Part shown: positions 53,101 through 62,015 of the stretch, piece by piece
Layout: the number at the start of each line of letters is the position of its first letter
How positions within the stretch are numbered: position 1 is the first letter of the stretch
Assembly: GCA_001038565.1 (NCBI GenBank)
Contig: LFJO01000005.1
Coordinates: 642,166 to 706,165 of the forward strand
Direction: 5' to 3'
DNA length: 64,000 nucleotides
DNA from: Alkalihalobacillus pseudalcaliphilus
GTDB taxonomy: Bacteria; Bacillota; Bacilli; Bacillales; Bacillaceae_D
Program-made: the position numbers and the translations under genes
The notes under the pieces: model-generated
Database searches by the model: none
Told to the model about the DNA's origin: nothing
Seen by the model: the letters and a program-made list of their open reading frames with translations, nothing else

Positions 53101-53489
53101 TTGCAAGAATAAATCTTGCTGTTGAAACTTAATCACGATTAGAATTTTGACCTCTTCACGTTAAACTGAATCAACTCCCAAAGAGATAGAGCCAAAAGCT
53201 GGTTATGCCCCATCAGAATGAAAGTTCTGTTGGGGAGTGTTGTAAGTGGAGTGAGTGAGAAATAGACTTTATATCCTTTTTTTGGTTGGGTATTCGTTTC
53301 TTTTTATAGAGAAAAAAATACGCATCCAATCATCCAAAAAGGCTCCCAAAAAATTAGTCTGCAGCTAGTCGCACAGGAATCTAAATCAAAATCTAATACA
53401 TTAAAAGCACTGAGAGAAATTGTAATGAAATTAAGGAAACCATACATAAATAAGAAAAGATCTGAAGCCTTTGATGACTTGCCATGAAA
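53101..53489. other. gene-free stretch after thiD, possible gene remnant
   Basis: No supported gene. One plus frame stays open from about 53261 to a TGA near 53488, encoding VFVSFYREKNTHPIIQK and later LKALREIVMKLRKPYINKK. It lacks any start codon with a ribosome-binding site and may be a degraded gene. A CCCCATCAGAATGAAAG motif near 53208 resembles a fragment of repeat B. Confidence 0.35.
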
Positions 53490-53750
53490 CTCACCACCAA
53501 CAAAGATGAAAGTAGTGGCGACTGTTCAAACAGTTGGCCCGTTTACAACTCGATCACCATTAGGAGTCGGCCTGATCAAACAGGGAGCACTGTCCTACTA
53601 AGGTCATTTGTCGCCAGATGGATGACTAGCTAACTTCAAGGCACAACCTATCGCCCCTAAGTCCACTTTCATACAAAACGCACTTAGCGAAGCCGCAGCA
53701 ACTCATCACCAACAAAAATGAAATTTGGGTTTGGCTTTTTAACTGTTGAC
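53490..53750 (+). repeat. dispersed repeat family B, copy 5
   Basis: Reads CACCACCAACAAAGATGAAA, CAGTTGGCCCGTTTACAAC, TTAGGAGTCGGCCTGA, CAGGGAGCACTGTCCTAC, GCCAGATGGATGACTAGC, AAGGCACAACCTATCG and CACTTTCATACAAAA. A second CACCAACAAAAATGAAA module comes last. It is followed directly by family A copy 7. Confidence 0.88.
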
Positions 53751-53799
53751 TTATCGTCAATTTGGTTTCGTTCTTTTTCAATTAAAAAAATGTAAGGTT

Positions 53800-53992
53800 G
53801 GTTTGTGAACTTGAGAATGAGTAGTAACCCAGCGGGCGAGTCATGCGGAGACTCCCGTGGGACGTAGTGACAGAGCTGAGATCCAGTGGCATAGCCGATT
53901 AGTTCAGCGCCACCCCACAGGACGCGGAGCATGATTTTCGGGAGCGATGAGTATAGCTCCGCATATCAGTATCAAGCAACTTTCATATAAAA
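53800..53992 (+). repeat. dispersed repeat family A, copy 7
   Basis: A full copy: GAACTTGAGAATGAG, GCGGAGACTCCCGTGGGACG, CAGAGCTGAGATCCAGTGG, AGCCGATTAGTTCAGCGCC, ACCCCACAGGACGCGGAGCA, TTTCGGGAGCGATGAG, CTCCGCATA and AACTTTCATATAAAA. Confidence 0.9.
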
Positions 53993-54080
53993 CACAATAT
54001 CGTCATGCGAAAGGCTGTACGCATACACGCTTTCCTGTATAATGTCGGTATGAGAAATACTTACATAAGGAGAGAATAGG

Positions 54081-54665
54081 ATGTTTGAAGGAAACAAAGG
54101 ATTACTAATTATGCCTGGAATCTTGATTGTATTAATGATTATTGGTGGTGTATTTTTTCTGAATGACCAAGAAGGAATCACCAACGAAAAGTTAAAAGAA
54201 GAAATTGAAATACATATGAATGTCAACACGGAAGGGGAACAATGGGAGGTGCATACAGAATGGGATTGGACAGTGGCCCCATCTGATGGCCTGTACGGAA
54301 ACGATTATATCGGCGTCGTTTTTTATGATGCCTCAGGTGAAATCGTTGATTCGTTTGAATTAATAGAAGCAGAATTAGCTCTTTATCATGGTGACAAAAT
54401 CATAGAACAATCAGAACCAATCAGGGGAGAAAATGGACTTATTTTTACTTTTACGAATCAATTAGATGAACATTTAAGTTATGGAAATATTGGGGATATT
54501 CATGTTGTTGTCAAATCTCCTGACATTGTCAATACTGAGACATTTTTCATGCATACATGGATGAATCACGCCCCGATGCAGTCAACAGATGCAACGTTTG
54601 AAAACGTAGCGTTTGAGCACGGTGGAGACATCCCGTATTGGGTGATTTCAGTGGATGATCAATAA
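54081..54665 (+). CDS. membrane-anchored protein of unknown function
   Basis: This 194-residue protein has one N-terminal membrane segment (residues 8-27). The extracytoplasmic part is beta-rich, with HMNVNTEGEQWEVHTEWDW, YIGVVFYDASGEIV and FTFTNQLDEHLSYG. This suggests an immunoglobulin-like or YtkA-like fold. No family is recognised with confidence. The ATG follows AAGGAGAG, and a TGTATAAT -10 lies near 54036-54043. It is 15 bp upstream of the DUF1385-YqgV ORF and probably co-transcribed with it. Confidence 0.72.
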   Translation: MFEGNKGLLIMPGILIVLMIIGGVFFLNDQEGITNEKLKEEIEIHMNVNTEGEQWEVHTEWDWTVAPSDGLYGNDYIGVVFYDASGEIVDSFELIEAELALYHGDKIIEQSEPIRGENGLIFTFTNQLDEHLSYGNIGDIHVVVKSPDIVNTETFFMHTWMNHAPMQSTDATFENVAFEHGGDIPYWVISVDDQ

Positions 54666-54680
54666 GAAGCGAGGTAAGCT

Positions 54681-55733
54681 ATGGCGGTTATTAGAGGCCT
54701 TTCATTTCAGACAGGCATTTTTTTTATCGGACAAGATCATGTTGCGTGTGGCTATCATCATAAAAATAGACTCCACAAATGGTGTAAGCCCATTTCAGTA
54801 AAGACTTTTTTCGAAATGGTCTATTTAGTAACAAGCTCACTGCCGATTTGGTTGAAGCTTTTCACTATGACTTTATTTGGATTGATTTTAATTCCGAAAT
54901 TTCTTCCGATTGATTTTAAGGGCTTCCCGTATTACTTTTTTATTTATTTTGCATTTGGGACCCATTTTATCTTTCCAAATCAACTAAAAAAATATCATGG
55001 AGCCGAGCATAAGGTATTTAGTGACCGCGGTAGAAAATTAGTGACTCGTATTCATCGTATTAAAAAAGCGGCAATTACGAATCGAAATTGTTCAACGAAT
55101 GCGGTAGTTATCTACTTTTTGTCGGTTATAATCTTGACGTTCATAGGTTTGGTTAGTATCCTACCATTTCAAGATAGTCTCATGTATGCTTCATATAGTT
55201 CTGTATTACTGGTTCCTGTTGTGATTCGTTTAATGAAAAAACGAGCCTTCATGTGGTTACGTAAGCCTATTTTACAAATATCCTATTGGTTACAGCGAAA
55301 TTGGACAACTTCAGAGCCTGAACGAAAACATTTAATTGCCGCGATAGAATCATATCGGCAATTAGCATTAGTTGAATTCCCAGACCAACTGCAAAGACAA
55401 ACGATTAAAAAGGAGAAGAAAAACATGGCTATAGTAGATATTACGATTATTCCGATTGGCACAGATTCACCTAGTGTGAGTGAATATGTGAGCGAAATAC
55501 ATAAAGTTTTAAAAACATATGAGGGTAAATTGAAATATGAATTAACGCCGATGAGCACGTTAATTGAAGGAGAACTCCCTGTATTATTTGAGGTTATCCA
55601 AGCGATTCATGAGGTTCCATTTACAAAAGGATGTCAGCGAGTAGCTACAAATATACGAATCGACGATCGCAGAGATAAATCGTCTACATTAGCGAGTAAG
55701 CTCGCTTCTGTTCAAAGTAGAATGGATTCGTAA
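54681..55733 (+). CDS. DUF1385 membrane protein continuous with a thiamine-binding-family (MTH1187/YqgV) domain
   Basis: This single 350-codon frame encodes two known families. Residues 1-248 are DUF1385/YqhQ-like: RGLSFQTGIFFIGQDHV, the hallmark KKYHGAEHKVF, membrane segments near 60-100 and 150-195, and an end WTTSEPERKHLIAAIESY. Residues 249-350 match the MTH1187/YqgV family, with MAIVDITIIPIGTDSPSVSE, YELTPMSTLIEGEL and RVATNIRIDDRRD. That fold binds thiamine or HMP in relatives. No stop codon separates them, yet AAGGAG lies nine bases before the internal ATG at 55425, so YqgV may also be made alone. The TPP-controlled cluster ends 1.6 kb upstream. Confidence 0.85.
   Translation: MAVIRGLSFQTGIFFIGQDHVACGYHHKNRLHKWCKPISVKTFFEMVYLVTSSLPIWLKLFTMTLFGLILIPKFLPIDFKGFPYYFFIYFAFGTHFIFPNQLKKYHGAEHKVFSDRGRKLVTRIHRIKKAAITNRNCSTNAVVIYFLSVIILTFIGLVSILPFQDSLMYASYSSVLLVPVVIRLMKKRAFMWLRKPILQISYWLQRNWTTSEPERKHLIAAIESYRQLALVEFPDQLQRQTIKKEKKNMAIVDITIIPIGTDSPSVSEYVSEIHKVLKTYEGKLKYELTPMSTLIEGELPVLFEVIQAIHEVPFTKGCQRVATNIRIDDRRDKSSTLASKLASVQSRMDS
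55410..55427 (+). promoter_or_regulatory. yqgV: internal ribosome-binding site and start inside the DUF1385-YqgV frame
   Basis: AAGGAG (55410-55415) precedes ATG 55425 by nine bases, in frame with the upstream DUF1385 part. Starting here gives a 102-residue protein of the normal size for a free-standing YqgV. Confidence 0.7.
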
Positions 55734-55751
55734 TGGAGAGCGGGGGATGGC

Positions 55752-56033
55752 TTGTTATTTGATGAACAGTTCCATCAACATGTAGGCTATTATGAACATG
55801 ATTTAGATTTAGAGGGAATTCTCTTAAAAGTTCTTGATAAAGATATGTGGTGTCTATTTTTTGATTTTGATTTTTATGATCAAGAATTCAGGAACAAAAA
55901 TCAATATCCTTTTTATCAGGATTTTGGTTATCTCGTAGGTATTTATGATTTTTCGACTAGGATGTTAACGGAAGAGAGCGGCCATACACTTTTTATAAAC
56001 TTTCTAACATCTGTATCACTCATACATGAATAA
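55752..56033 (+). CDS. small acidic protein of unknown function
   Basis: This 93-residue, acidic, aromatic-rich protein (LFFDFDFYDQEF, YLVGIYDFSTRML) has no membrane segment and no recognised family. It starts at a TTG after GCGGGGG, 18 bp downstream of the DUF1385-YqgV stop, and ends before a terminator. This supports it as the last gene of that operon. The name and function are unknown. Confidence 0.6.
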   Translation: MLFDEQFHQHVGYYEHDLDLEGILLKVLDKDMWCLFFDFDFYDQEFRNKNQYPFYQDFGYLVGIYDFSTRMLTEESGHTLFINFLTSVSLIHE

Positions 56034-56038
56034 ATATG

Positions 56039-56072
56039 AAAATAAGCTACCTGCTACAAGTAGCTTATTTCT
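56039..56072 (+). terminator. terminator after the small acidic protein gene
   Basis: AAATAAGCTAC pairs with GTAGCTTATTT. Confidence 0.85.
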
Positions 56073-56112
56073 ATTGAGACTATTTTCATCCCGACACGAA
56101 CCAACCAATTTA

Positions 56113-56538
56113 CTAGAAATGTTTGATCATTGTTACATGAGGGATGCCTGCATCTAAAAATTGCTCTGATACGATGGAGAAACCTAATTTCTCATAAAAT
56201 ATGATCGCTTGAACTTGAGCATTGAGCTTTGCTTTTGTTAAACCAGTTGTTTGAATATGAGCTAATAATTGATTCATTAATTGGTGCCCTAAGCCAGTTC
56301 CTCTTACTTCTTGGAGTAAGCAGACACGTTCGATCTTACCGTAACCGTCGACTTCACGTAATCTTGCTGCTCCAACAGGCTTGTCACTTTCATTATAAAT
56401 GACAAAATGCGTAGCGCTTGATTCAAATTGGTCAATTTCTTCTTCGACTGCTACCTTTTGTTCTTCTACAAAGACCTTTGTTCTGACTTCATAAGCATCT
56501 TGTAACTGTTTGTCTGTTGTTGTTTGTATAATCTTCAT
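56113..56538 (-). CDS. GNAT family N-acetyltransferase
   Basis: This 141-residue acyl-CoA-dependent acetyltransferase has the GNAT layout: IQTTTDKQLQDAYEVRTKVF, VGAARLREVDGYGKIERV, the CoA loop LQEVRGTGLGHQLM and the final FYEKLGFSIVSEQF. The close match to the ElaA/YitI type of short GNATs suggests a small-molecule or amino-group substrate, which is unknown. The ATG follows AAGGAG. It lies 44 bp downstream of the esterase gene on the same strand and may be co-transcribed with it. Confidence 0.92.
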   Translation of the reverse strand: MKIIQTTTDKQLQDAYEVRTKVFVEEQKVAVEEEIDQFESSATHFVIYNESDKPVGAARLREVDGYGKIERVCLLQEVRGTGLGHQLMNQLLAHIQTTGLTKAKLNAQVQAIIFYEKLGFSIVSEQFLDAGIPHVTMIKHF

Positions 56539-56582
56539 TTTCTCGTTTCTCCTTACTTTATATAAATCTTTCAGTCACCGAT

Positions 56583-57317
56583 TTAATCATAGGATAAAAG
56601 TTTTTTCAAGCCATTTTGTAAATCCTTTTGCCAATAAGTCCAAGTATGGTTACCTTCAAATTCATCATAATCATAATCTGTCACAGAGTTTGTGAGTATT
56701 TCTTTTAACGAGCGGTTCGGTTCGAGAAAATCAAGTGTTTGTTTATCGGTCGTCTTAACCGCTGTCTCTTCAAGACCAATTCGATGGTAGATAGATAATG
56801 ATTGGATATCAGAAGCATTTTTTATGGCATGAAGAACTGTGTCATTGACAAATGGAGAATGCATCATCACCTGACCAAAGGTTTTAGGATATTGAACGGC
56901 GGTTAGAAGAGATATCGTACCAGCTAATGAATCTCCAGCTAGTGTTCTCCTTTGAGCAAAAGGCTGTATCGGATAATTTTCATCCAAAAATGGCATGACT
57001 TCTTTCACTAAAAATTGTATGTAAGCGGCCGATTTGTCTTGCTCAGGGTGATAGCGATTTCTTCTTTCACTCACATTAGGGTAAGGTATGCCAACGATAA
57101 TCACTTCTCTAATTTCTAAATCCTCTATTAAATCGTCAATTTGCCTAGGTAACCGTCCTAATTGAAAATAGTCTTGTCCATCCTGACAAATCAATACATC
57201 ATAATCTTTGATAGGGGTGAAATCTTCTGGTGTATAAATCATTAGCTTTACTTCTTCGTCTAAGAAGGTACTTTTGATGATAGCTTCATTGGTATTTCCA
57301 CGTAATTGTTTAGCCAA
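56583..57317 (-). CDS. esterase of the alpha/beta-hydrolase (esterase D / enterochelin esterase-like) family
   Basis: This 244-residue cytosolic hydrolase of the PF00756 type has oxyanion-side motif VLICQDGQDYF, nucleophile S130 in LAGDSLAGT and catalytic His in FEGNHTWTYW. It begins TTG, with AAGGAG nine bases upstream. Relatives hydrolyse simple esters or, in siderophore systems, ferric enterobactin-type triesters. A siderophore uptake operon lies 2.8 kb away, but fumC intervenes and no co-regulation is visible, so a siderophore role is only a possibility. Confidence 0.87.
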   Translation of the reverse strand: MAKQLRGNTNEAIIKSTFLDEEVKLMIYTPEDFTPIKDYDVLICQDGQDYFQLGRLPRQIDDLIEDLEIREVIIVGIPYPNVSERRNRYHPEQDKSAAYIQFLVKEVMPFLDENYPIQPFAQRRTLAGDSLAGTISLLTAVQYPKTFGQVMMHSPFVNDTVLHAIKNASDIQSLSIYHRIGLEETAVKTTDKQTLDFLEPNRSLKEILTNSVTDYDYDEFEGNHTWTYWQKDLQNGLKKLLSYD

Positions 57318-57470
57318 TTGGATCGGCTCCTTTAAGTATGATTTGTTTTATTTTAACATAATTTGTGGGCATATCCTTCATAGGAACACTTACATGTTAA
57401 AAATATGTTTATTTGTGATACACTACTAGAAATAGCATGAAAATATAGAGAGAGCATGAGGTGGTCAATT

Positions 57471-58022
57471 GTGAAAAAGCAAGTACCGTGTGAAATCGTT
57501 GAAAATGCAGCTCGAAAGAAATTAGAAGAACGAGGTGTCTCAATAGACGCTATTGCAGAAATTGTTTATCAAATGCAAGAGCCTTACCATGAAAATTTAT
57601 CTATAGAAGAATGCTACGATAGCGTGAATGCTGTTTTATTAAAGCGAGAAATTCAACATGCTATTTTAGTTGGAGTTGAATTAGATGTTTTGGCGGAGCA
57701 GAAAAAGCTATCGGAACCTTTACAATCGTTAGTGGATACGGATGAAGGCTTGTTTGGAGTGGATGAAACGATTGCATTAGGATCAGTTTTTGGATTTGGC
57801 TCCATTGCTGTCACGACATTTGGATATCTTGATAAACAGAAGGTAGGAATAATTCGTGAGCTTGATGAGAGAAAGGAACAGGTACATACGTTCTTAGATG
57901 ACTTAATTGCCAGCATTGCGGCGAGTGCTTCAGCAAGACTAGCTCACCGTCATCGCGATATTCAAGAAAATCGTCGCTTAGAGGATCGGAAAAAGCGTGA
58001 GCGTGAGGAATTGATTGGTTAA
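57471..58022 (+). CDS. phosphatidylglycerophosphatase A-like protein (YutG type)
   Basis: This 183-residue protein of the PgpA/YutG family has ALGSVFGFGSIAVTTFGYLDKQKVG and LDDLIASIAASASARLAHR. The N-terminal helical part has LEERGVSIDAIAEIVYQMQ. In B. subtilis the low-molecular-weight YutG-type proteins are linked to phosphatidylglycerol synthesis. It has no obvious transmembrane anchor. The ATG at 57456 precedes the GAGGTGG site, so the GTG at 57471 is the start. The C terminus is very charged. Confidence 0.85.
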   Translation: MKKQVPCEIVENAARKKLEERGVSIDAIAEIVYQMQEPYHENLSIEECYDSVNAVLLKREIQHAILVGVELDVLAEQKKLSEPLQSLVDTDEGLFGVDETIALGSVFGFGSIAVTTFGYLDKQKVGIIRELDERKEQVHTFLDDLIASIAASASARLAHRHRDIQENRRLEDRKKREREELIG

Positions 58023-58120
58023 TGCATGGAGCTTATGCAATTTTGCAGGGAAATTTTCATATACTAAGACCAATAACCTAACCATTAAGGCAGGTGGCTC
58101 AGATAGAAAGGAACGAAAAA

Positions 58121-58315
58121 ATGTCGAGTACTCAACTTCAAGCACCTAATTGGGTTTACTATCGTCAATTGTTTCCTACAAGGTTTCAGGCAAGTTGTAT
58201 TAAAGCTAAGATAGAAGATAATTGGCATAATGGCTATGAAATTGGGCCGGTTGTAGAAATCAGAAAGTTAAAAACGAATAAATATGTCGTTCGTTATACG
58301 TATGATGAGAGCTAG
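58121..58315 (+). CDS. small protein of unknown function
   Basis: This 64-residue soluble protein is basic, with MSSTQLQAPNWVYYRQLFP and VEIRKLKTNKYVVRYTYDES. It has no recognised family. The ATG follows AAAGG by nine bases, and a strong terminator begins inside the stop codon. This supports it as a real gene, probably the last after pgpA. Confidence 0.6.
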   Translation: MSSTQLQAPNWVYYRQLFPTRFQASCIKAKIEDNWHNGYEIGPVVEIRKLKTNKYVVRYTYDES

Positions 58316-58345
58316 CTTTCAAGTATGAAAGCTAGCTCTTTTTTA
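58308..58345 (+). terminator. terminator overlapping the end of the small gene
   Basis: AGAGCTAGCTTTC pairs perfectly with GAAAGCTAGCTCT, followed by six Ts. Confidence 0.93.
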
Positions 58346-58360
58346 TGCTAACGTTGACCG

Positions 58361-59743
58361 TTAATCTTTTGGTTTAATCATTAATTGAGGATTAACAAGT
58401 AAATCAAATTGCTCGGCATCAAGTAACTGAAGGGCAAGGGCTGCTTCTTTTAATGTTGACTGTTCAGAAAAGGCTTTTTTGGCAATTCTTGCAGCATTTT
58501 CATAGCCGATATGGGCATTTAATGCCGTGACTAACATCAAAGAACGAACGACATTATCCGTCATTTTTTCTTCATTAGGCTGAAGTCCTACTAAGCAGTG
58601 ATCGTGAAAGCTATTTAACCCATCTGCTAATAATCGTATGGATTGAAGCACATTATAGGCAATGACAGGTTTGAATACATTCAACTGATAATGACCTTGA
58701 CTTGCCGCAAATCCAACACTTGTATCATTACCAAAAACTTGGCTACATACCATAGTAAGTGCTTCAGATTGAGTTGGATTAACTTTTCCTGGCATAATGG
58801 AGCTACCAGGTTCATTGGCTGGAATCGTAATTTCACCAATCCCAGAACGAGGTCCACTAGCTAACAAACGAATGTCGTTAGCTACTTTGAATACATCCGC
58901 AGCTAATGATTTTAAGCTTCCATGAAAATGTACAAGTGCATCATGGCTTGTTAAAGCATGAAAATAGTTGTTTGATGGTATAAAAGTAGAATGAAGTTGT
59001 TTGGACAATCGTTCCGCCATTTGTCGTCCGTAGCTTGCAGGAGAGTTGAGCCCTGTTCCCACAGCCGTACCACCAATCGCTAATTCACGAACATATTGTA
59101 AGCTCTCTCCAATCATTTTGTCCGTCTTTATAAGCATTTCCTTCCATCCACTAATTTCTTGACCGAATGTAAGAGGGGTAGCATCCTGTAAATGGGTGCG
59201 ACCCACTTTAATGATGTGGTGATATTTAGTTTCTAATTGTTCTAACGTACGTATCCATTGTTGAATGGCTGGTAATAGAAGACGTTCCGTTTCTTTCACG
59301 GTAGCGATATGCATCGCTGTTGGAAATGTATCATTAGAGCTTTGTGAACGGTTAACATCATCATTAGGATGTACATACAGTTCCGGTTTGCTAAGTTGCT
59401 CGTTGGCTAAATAGGCAATGACTTCATTCATATTCATATTCGATTGAGTACCACTACCTGTTTGCCAAACGACAAGTGGAAAATGCTCATCATAATTTCC
59501 CGTTAAAATTTGCTCGCATGCATGAACGATCGCATTGCTTTTTTTGTTGTCTAAATCGCCGTTCTGAGCATTTACAATGGCTGCAGCTTTTTTTAAGTCT
59601 GCAAAAGCATAGATAAGCGGTTTAGGCATTTTTTCATCACCGATTTTAAAATTCTCCAAACTTCTTTGCGTTTGAGCACCCCAGTATTTATCTTTAGGTA
59701 CTTGAATTTCTCCTAATGTGTCTCGTTCTATTCTCATTGCCAT
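58361..59743 (-). CDS. fumC: class II fumarate hydratase
   Basis: This 460-residue iron-independent fumarase hydrates fumarate to malate in the TCA cycle. Family motifs are [64 protein letters not shown] and [13 protein letters not shown]. It starts at ATG 59743 after GAGGAG. It is a paralogue of the aspartase at 44465; the two are distinguished by [11 protein letters not shown] and the Thr-Gln after the MPGKVNP loop. It is monocistronic. Confidence 0.96.
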   Translation of the reverse strand: MAMRIERDTLGEIQVPKDKYWGAQTQRSLENFKIGDEKMPKPLIYAFADLKKAAAIVNAQNGDLDNKKSNAIVHACEQILTGNYDEHFPLVVWQTGSGTQSNMNMNEVIAYLANEQLSKPELYVHPNDDVNRSQSSNDTFPTAMHIATVKETERLLLPAIQQWIRTLEQLETKYHHIIKVGRTHLQDATPLTFGQEISGWKEMLIKTDKMIGESLQYVRELAIGGTAVGTGLNSPASYGRQMAERLSKQLHSTFIPSNNYFHALTSHDALVHFHGSLKSLAADVFKVANDIRLLASGPRSGIGEITIPANEPGSSIMPGKVNPTQSEALTMVCSQVFGNDTSVGFAASQGHYQLNVFKPVIAYNVLQSIRLLADGLNSFHDHCLVGLQPNEEKMTDNVVRSLMLVTALNAHIGYENAARIAKKAFSEQSTLKEAALALQLLDAEQFDLLVNPQLMIKPKD

Positions 59744-60022
59744 GGTAAAACTCCTCTGCTAAGTTTTTCAATCAATTATTATAATTGTGGCATATTTGTG
59801 ACAGGAAAGAAAATGAGCTGCTTATATGTATGGGGATATGAAGGGGGAAAAGAGTCATTTAATGTATTATAAAGCTGGAACAGGACGTTTACGGTCCCTG
59901 TTATACATGTTCATTGATTAATGACATTCTTTTCATATGATTTTTTGAAAGAGATTTGAAAGATTTTTTATGTTAATCCTATACAAGACAACGAAATATA
60001 AAGAAAAATATAAACATATTCA
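59744..60022. other. intergenic space between fumC and the siderophore operon promoter
   Basis: AT-rich, with no gene or repeat recognised. It includes a short GAACAGGAC..GTCCCTGTT imperfect hairpin near 59878-59903 of unknown meaning. Confidence 0.4.
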
Positions 60023-60051
60023 TTGACATTCTTAGTGATAACCATTATCAT
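60023..60051 (+). promoter_or_regulatory. promoter of the siderophore uptake operon
   Basis: TTGACA (60023-60028) is followed after 17 bp by TATCAT (60046-60051). It is overlapped by a Fur box. Confidence 0.88.
60036..60050 (+). promoter_or_regulatory. Fur box 1
   Basis: TGATAACCATTATCA matches the 7-1-7 Fur consensus TGATAATNATTATCA at all but one arm position and covers the -10 box. Confidence 0.88.
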
Positions 60052-60063
60052 TGTCAATGTGAT

Positions 60064-60078
60064 TGATAATCATTTTCG
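60064..60078 (+). promoter_or_regulatory. Fur box 2
   Basis: TGATAATCATTTTCG has a perfect left arm and a degenerate right arm, 14 bp after box 1, downstream of the expected transcription start. Confidence 0.6.
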
Positions 60079-60124
60079 ATGAGAATGAATATTAATTATA
60101 AACCGGTTTGAAAAGGGTTGCTGT

Positions 60125-61078
60125 ATGAAAAACTTCATTCTACTTATCGTCTGTCTTATTTTAAGTGTGACATCGATATTTATCGGTGTAAATAACTTAA
60201 ACCTAGCTGGGATTATTCAGTTAGATGAGAACCAATTACATACTCTTATTCATAGTCGTTTACCTAGATTAATAAGCATCATCATTGCTGGTTCTAGTAT
60301 GGCGATTTGTGGCTTAATTATGCAACAGTTAACGAGAAATAAGTTTGTTTCACCAACCACAGCTGGAACGATGGATTCAGCTAGCTTAGGTATTATGGTG
60401 TCGATGCTTATGTTTGCTTCTGCGACAATGATGCAGAAGATGATTGTGTCTTTCCTTTTTGCGTTAGCAGGGACACTCATTTTCATGAAGATACTCGACC
60501 GAATTAAATTTAAAAACATTATTTTTGTTCCATTAGTAGGTTTAATGTTTGGTAATATTGTTGGATCGATCACAACCTTTTTTGCTTATTCCAATGATTT
60601 AATTCAAAACATATCGAGTTGGTTGCAAGGAAGCTTTGCACTAATTATAACGGGTCGTTATGAGATGTTATATGTTAGTATTCCACTTCTTATTATTGCT
60701 TATATTTTTGCAAATCGATTTACGATTGCAGGAATGGGCGAGGAATTCTCCGTAAATTTAGGATTAAACTATAAGCAAGTGGTTAATATCGGTTTAATTA
60801 TTGTTGCGGCGATAACATCGGTTGTTGTGTTAACAGTAGGTATGATTCCGTTTTTAGGCCTAATCATTCCAAATATTGTAGCGATATTCCAAGGGGATAA
60901 CTTAAGGAAAAACTTGCCAACAACTGCACTCTTAGGGGTTGCTTTTGTTCTAGCCTGTGACATTATTGGAAGAGTCATCATCTTCCCTTACCAAATACCG
61001 ATTGGTTTAACGGTTGGGGTTATCGGAAGTGCGATTTTCCTCTATTTATTGATAAGGGGGAAAAAGCATGGGTATTAA
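60125..61078 (+). CDS. yclN: iron-siderophore ABC permease 1 (YclN-like)
   Basis: This 317-residue FecCD-family membrane protein has about nine to ten transmembrane segments. It has SRLPRLISIIIAGSSMAICGLIMQ, TTAGTMDSASLG and the coupling motif GMIPFLGLIIPNIVAI. It pairs with the next permease to take in a ferric siderophore. The layout yclNOPQ with two distinct permeases, an ATPase and a lipoprotein matches the B. subtilis petrobactin importer. The ATG follows AAAAGGG. Fur boxes lie in the leader. Confidence 0.92.
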   Translation: MKNFILLIVCLILSVTSIFIGVNNLNLAGIIQLDENQLHTLIHSRLPRLISIIIAGSSMAICGLIMQQLTRNKFVSPTTAGTMDSASLGIMVSMLMFASATMMQKMIVSFLFALAGTLIFMKILDRIKFKNIIFVPLVGLMFGNIVGSITTFFAYSNDLIQNISSWLQGSFALIITGRYEMLYVSIPLLIIAYIFANRFTIAGMGEEFSVNLGLNYKQVVNIGLIIVAAITSVVVLTVGMIPFLGLIIPNIVAIFQGDNLRKNLPTTALLGVAFVLACDIIGRVIIFPYQIPIGLTVGVIGSAIFLYLLIRGKKHGY

Positions 61079-62015
61079 AACTAAGATTCTATTATTATCT
61101 TTATTAGCAGTTATATTAACAGGATTATTTTTATTTTACGATTTAAGAAGCTGGGAATATGCACTGCCTCGTCGTGGTATCAAGATTTTATCAATCATCG
61201 TAACGGGTGTAGCGATAGCCTTTGCTACAGTTGTTTTTCAAACGATTACGAATAACAGGATACTAACACCAAGTTTGATAGGGTTGGATTCTCTCTATCA
61301 GCTATTCCAAACATTTATTATCTTTTCGTTTGGTTCTATGAGTGTTTTAGTTTTAAATCAATATTTGAATTTTGCTATATCTACAATTTTAATGGTCATT
61401 TTCGCGATGCTTTTGTATCAGCTCCTATTAAGGGGCGAGGGAAAGAATATATTCTTCCTATTATTAGTAGGGATCATTATGGGAACTTTCTTTGGGAGTA
61501 TTTCCACATTCCTTCAAGTTCTTATTGACCCGAATGAGTATTTAAACCTACAAAACCGTTTATTCGCGAGCTTTAATAATGTTAATTCGGATTTATTGCT
61601 GGTTTCAATAGGGATTCTTATTTTCGTGACGATTATCTTCTATCCACAATTAAAGTACTTGGATGTTCTATCACTTGGAAGAGACCAAGCGATTAATTTG
61701 GGTGTGAATTATGATCGAGCAGTGAAGTTATTACTTATATTTATAGCAATCCTCGTTTCACTTGCGACAGCTCTTGTTGGACCGATTACTTTCTTAGGTT
61801 TACTTGTGGCTAATGTGGCTTATGAAGTGGTTAAAACTTATAAACACGCCATTATTATTCCAGTAGCGATGTTAATCAGTGTTATTGCTTTAGTTGGCGG
61901 ACAACTTTTAGTGGAGAGAATCTTTAGTTTCTCAACACCAATTAGTGTCATTATTAACTTTGTTGGTGGTGTCTACTTCTTATATCTTTTATTAAGGGAG
62001 AGTAAAAAATGGTAG
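61068..62015 (+). CDS. yclO: iron-siderophore ABC permease 2 (YclO-like)
   Basis: This 315-residue FecCD-family permease has PRRGIKILSIIVTGVAIAFA, NRILTPSLIGLDSLYQLFQT and LVGPITFLGLLVANVAYEV. It overlaps yclN by 11 bp, so the two should be made in equal amounts. The Shine-Dalgarno sequence AAGGGGG lies in the end of yclN. It forms the heterodimeric channel with YclN. Confidence 0.92.
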   Translation: MGIKTKILLLSLLAVILTGLFLFYDLRSWEYALPRRGIKILSIIVTGVAIAFATVVFQTITNNRILTPSLIGLDSLYQLFQTFIIFSFGSMSVLVLNQYLNFAISTILMVIFAMLLYQLLLRGEGKNIFFLLLVGIIMGTFFGSISTFLQVLIDPNEYLNLQNRLFASFNNVNSDLLLVSIGILIFVTIIFYPQLKYLDVLSLGRDQAINLGVNYDRAVKLLLIFIAILVSLATALVGPITFLGLLVANVAYEVVKTYKHAIIIPVAMLISVIALVGGQLLVERIFSFSTPISVIINFVGGVYFLYLLLRESKKW

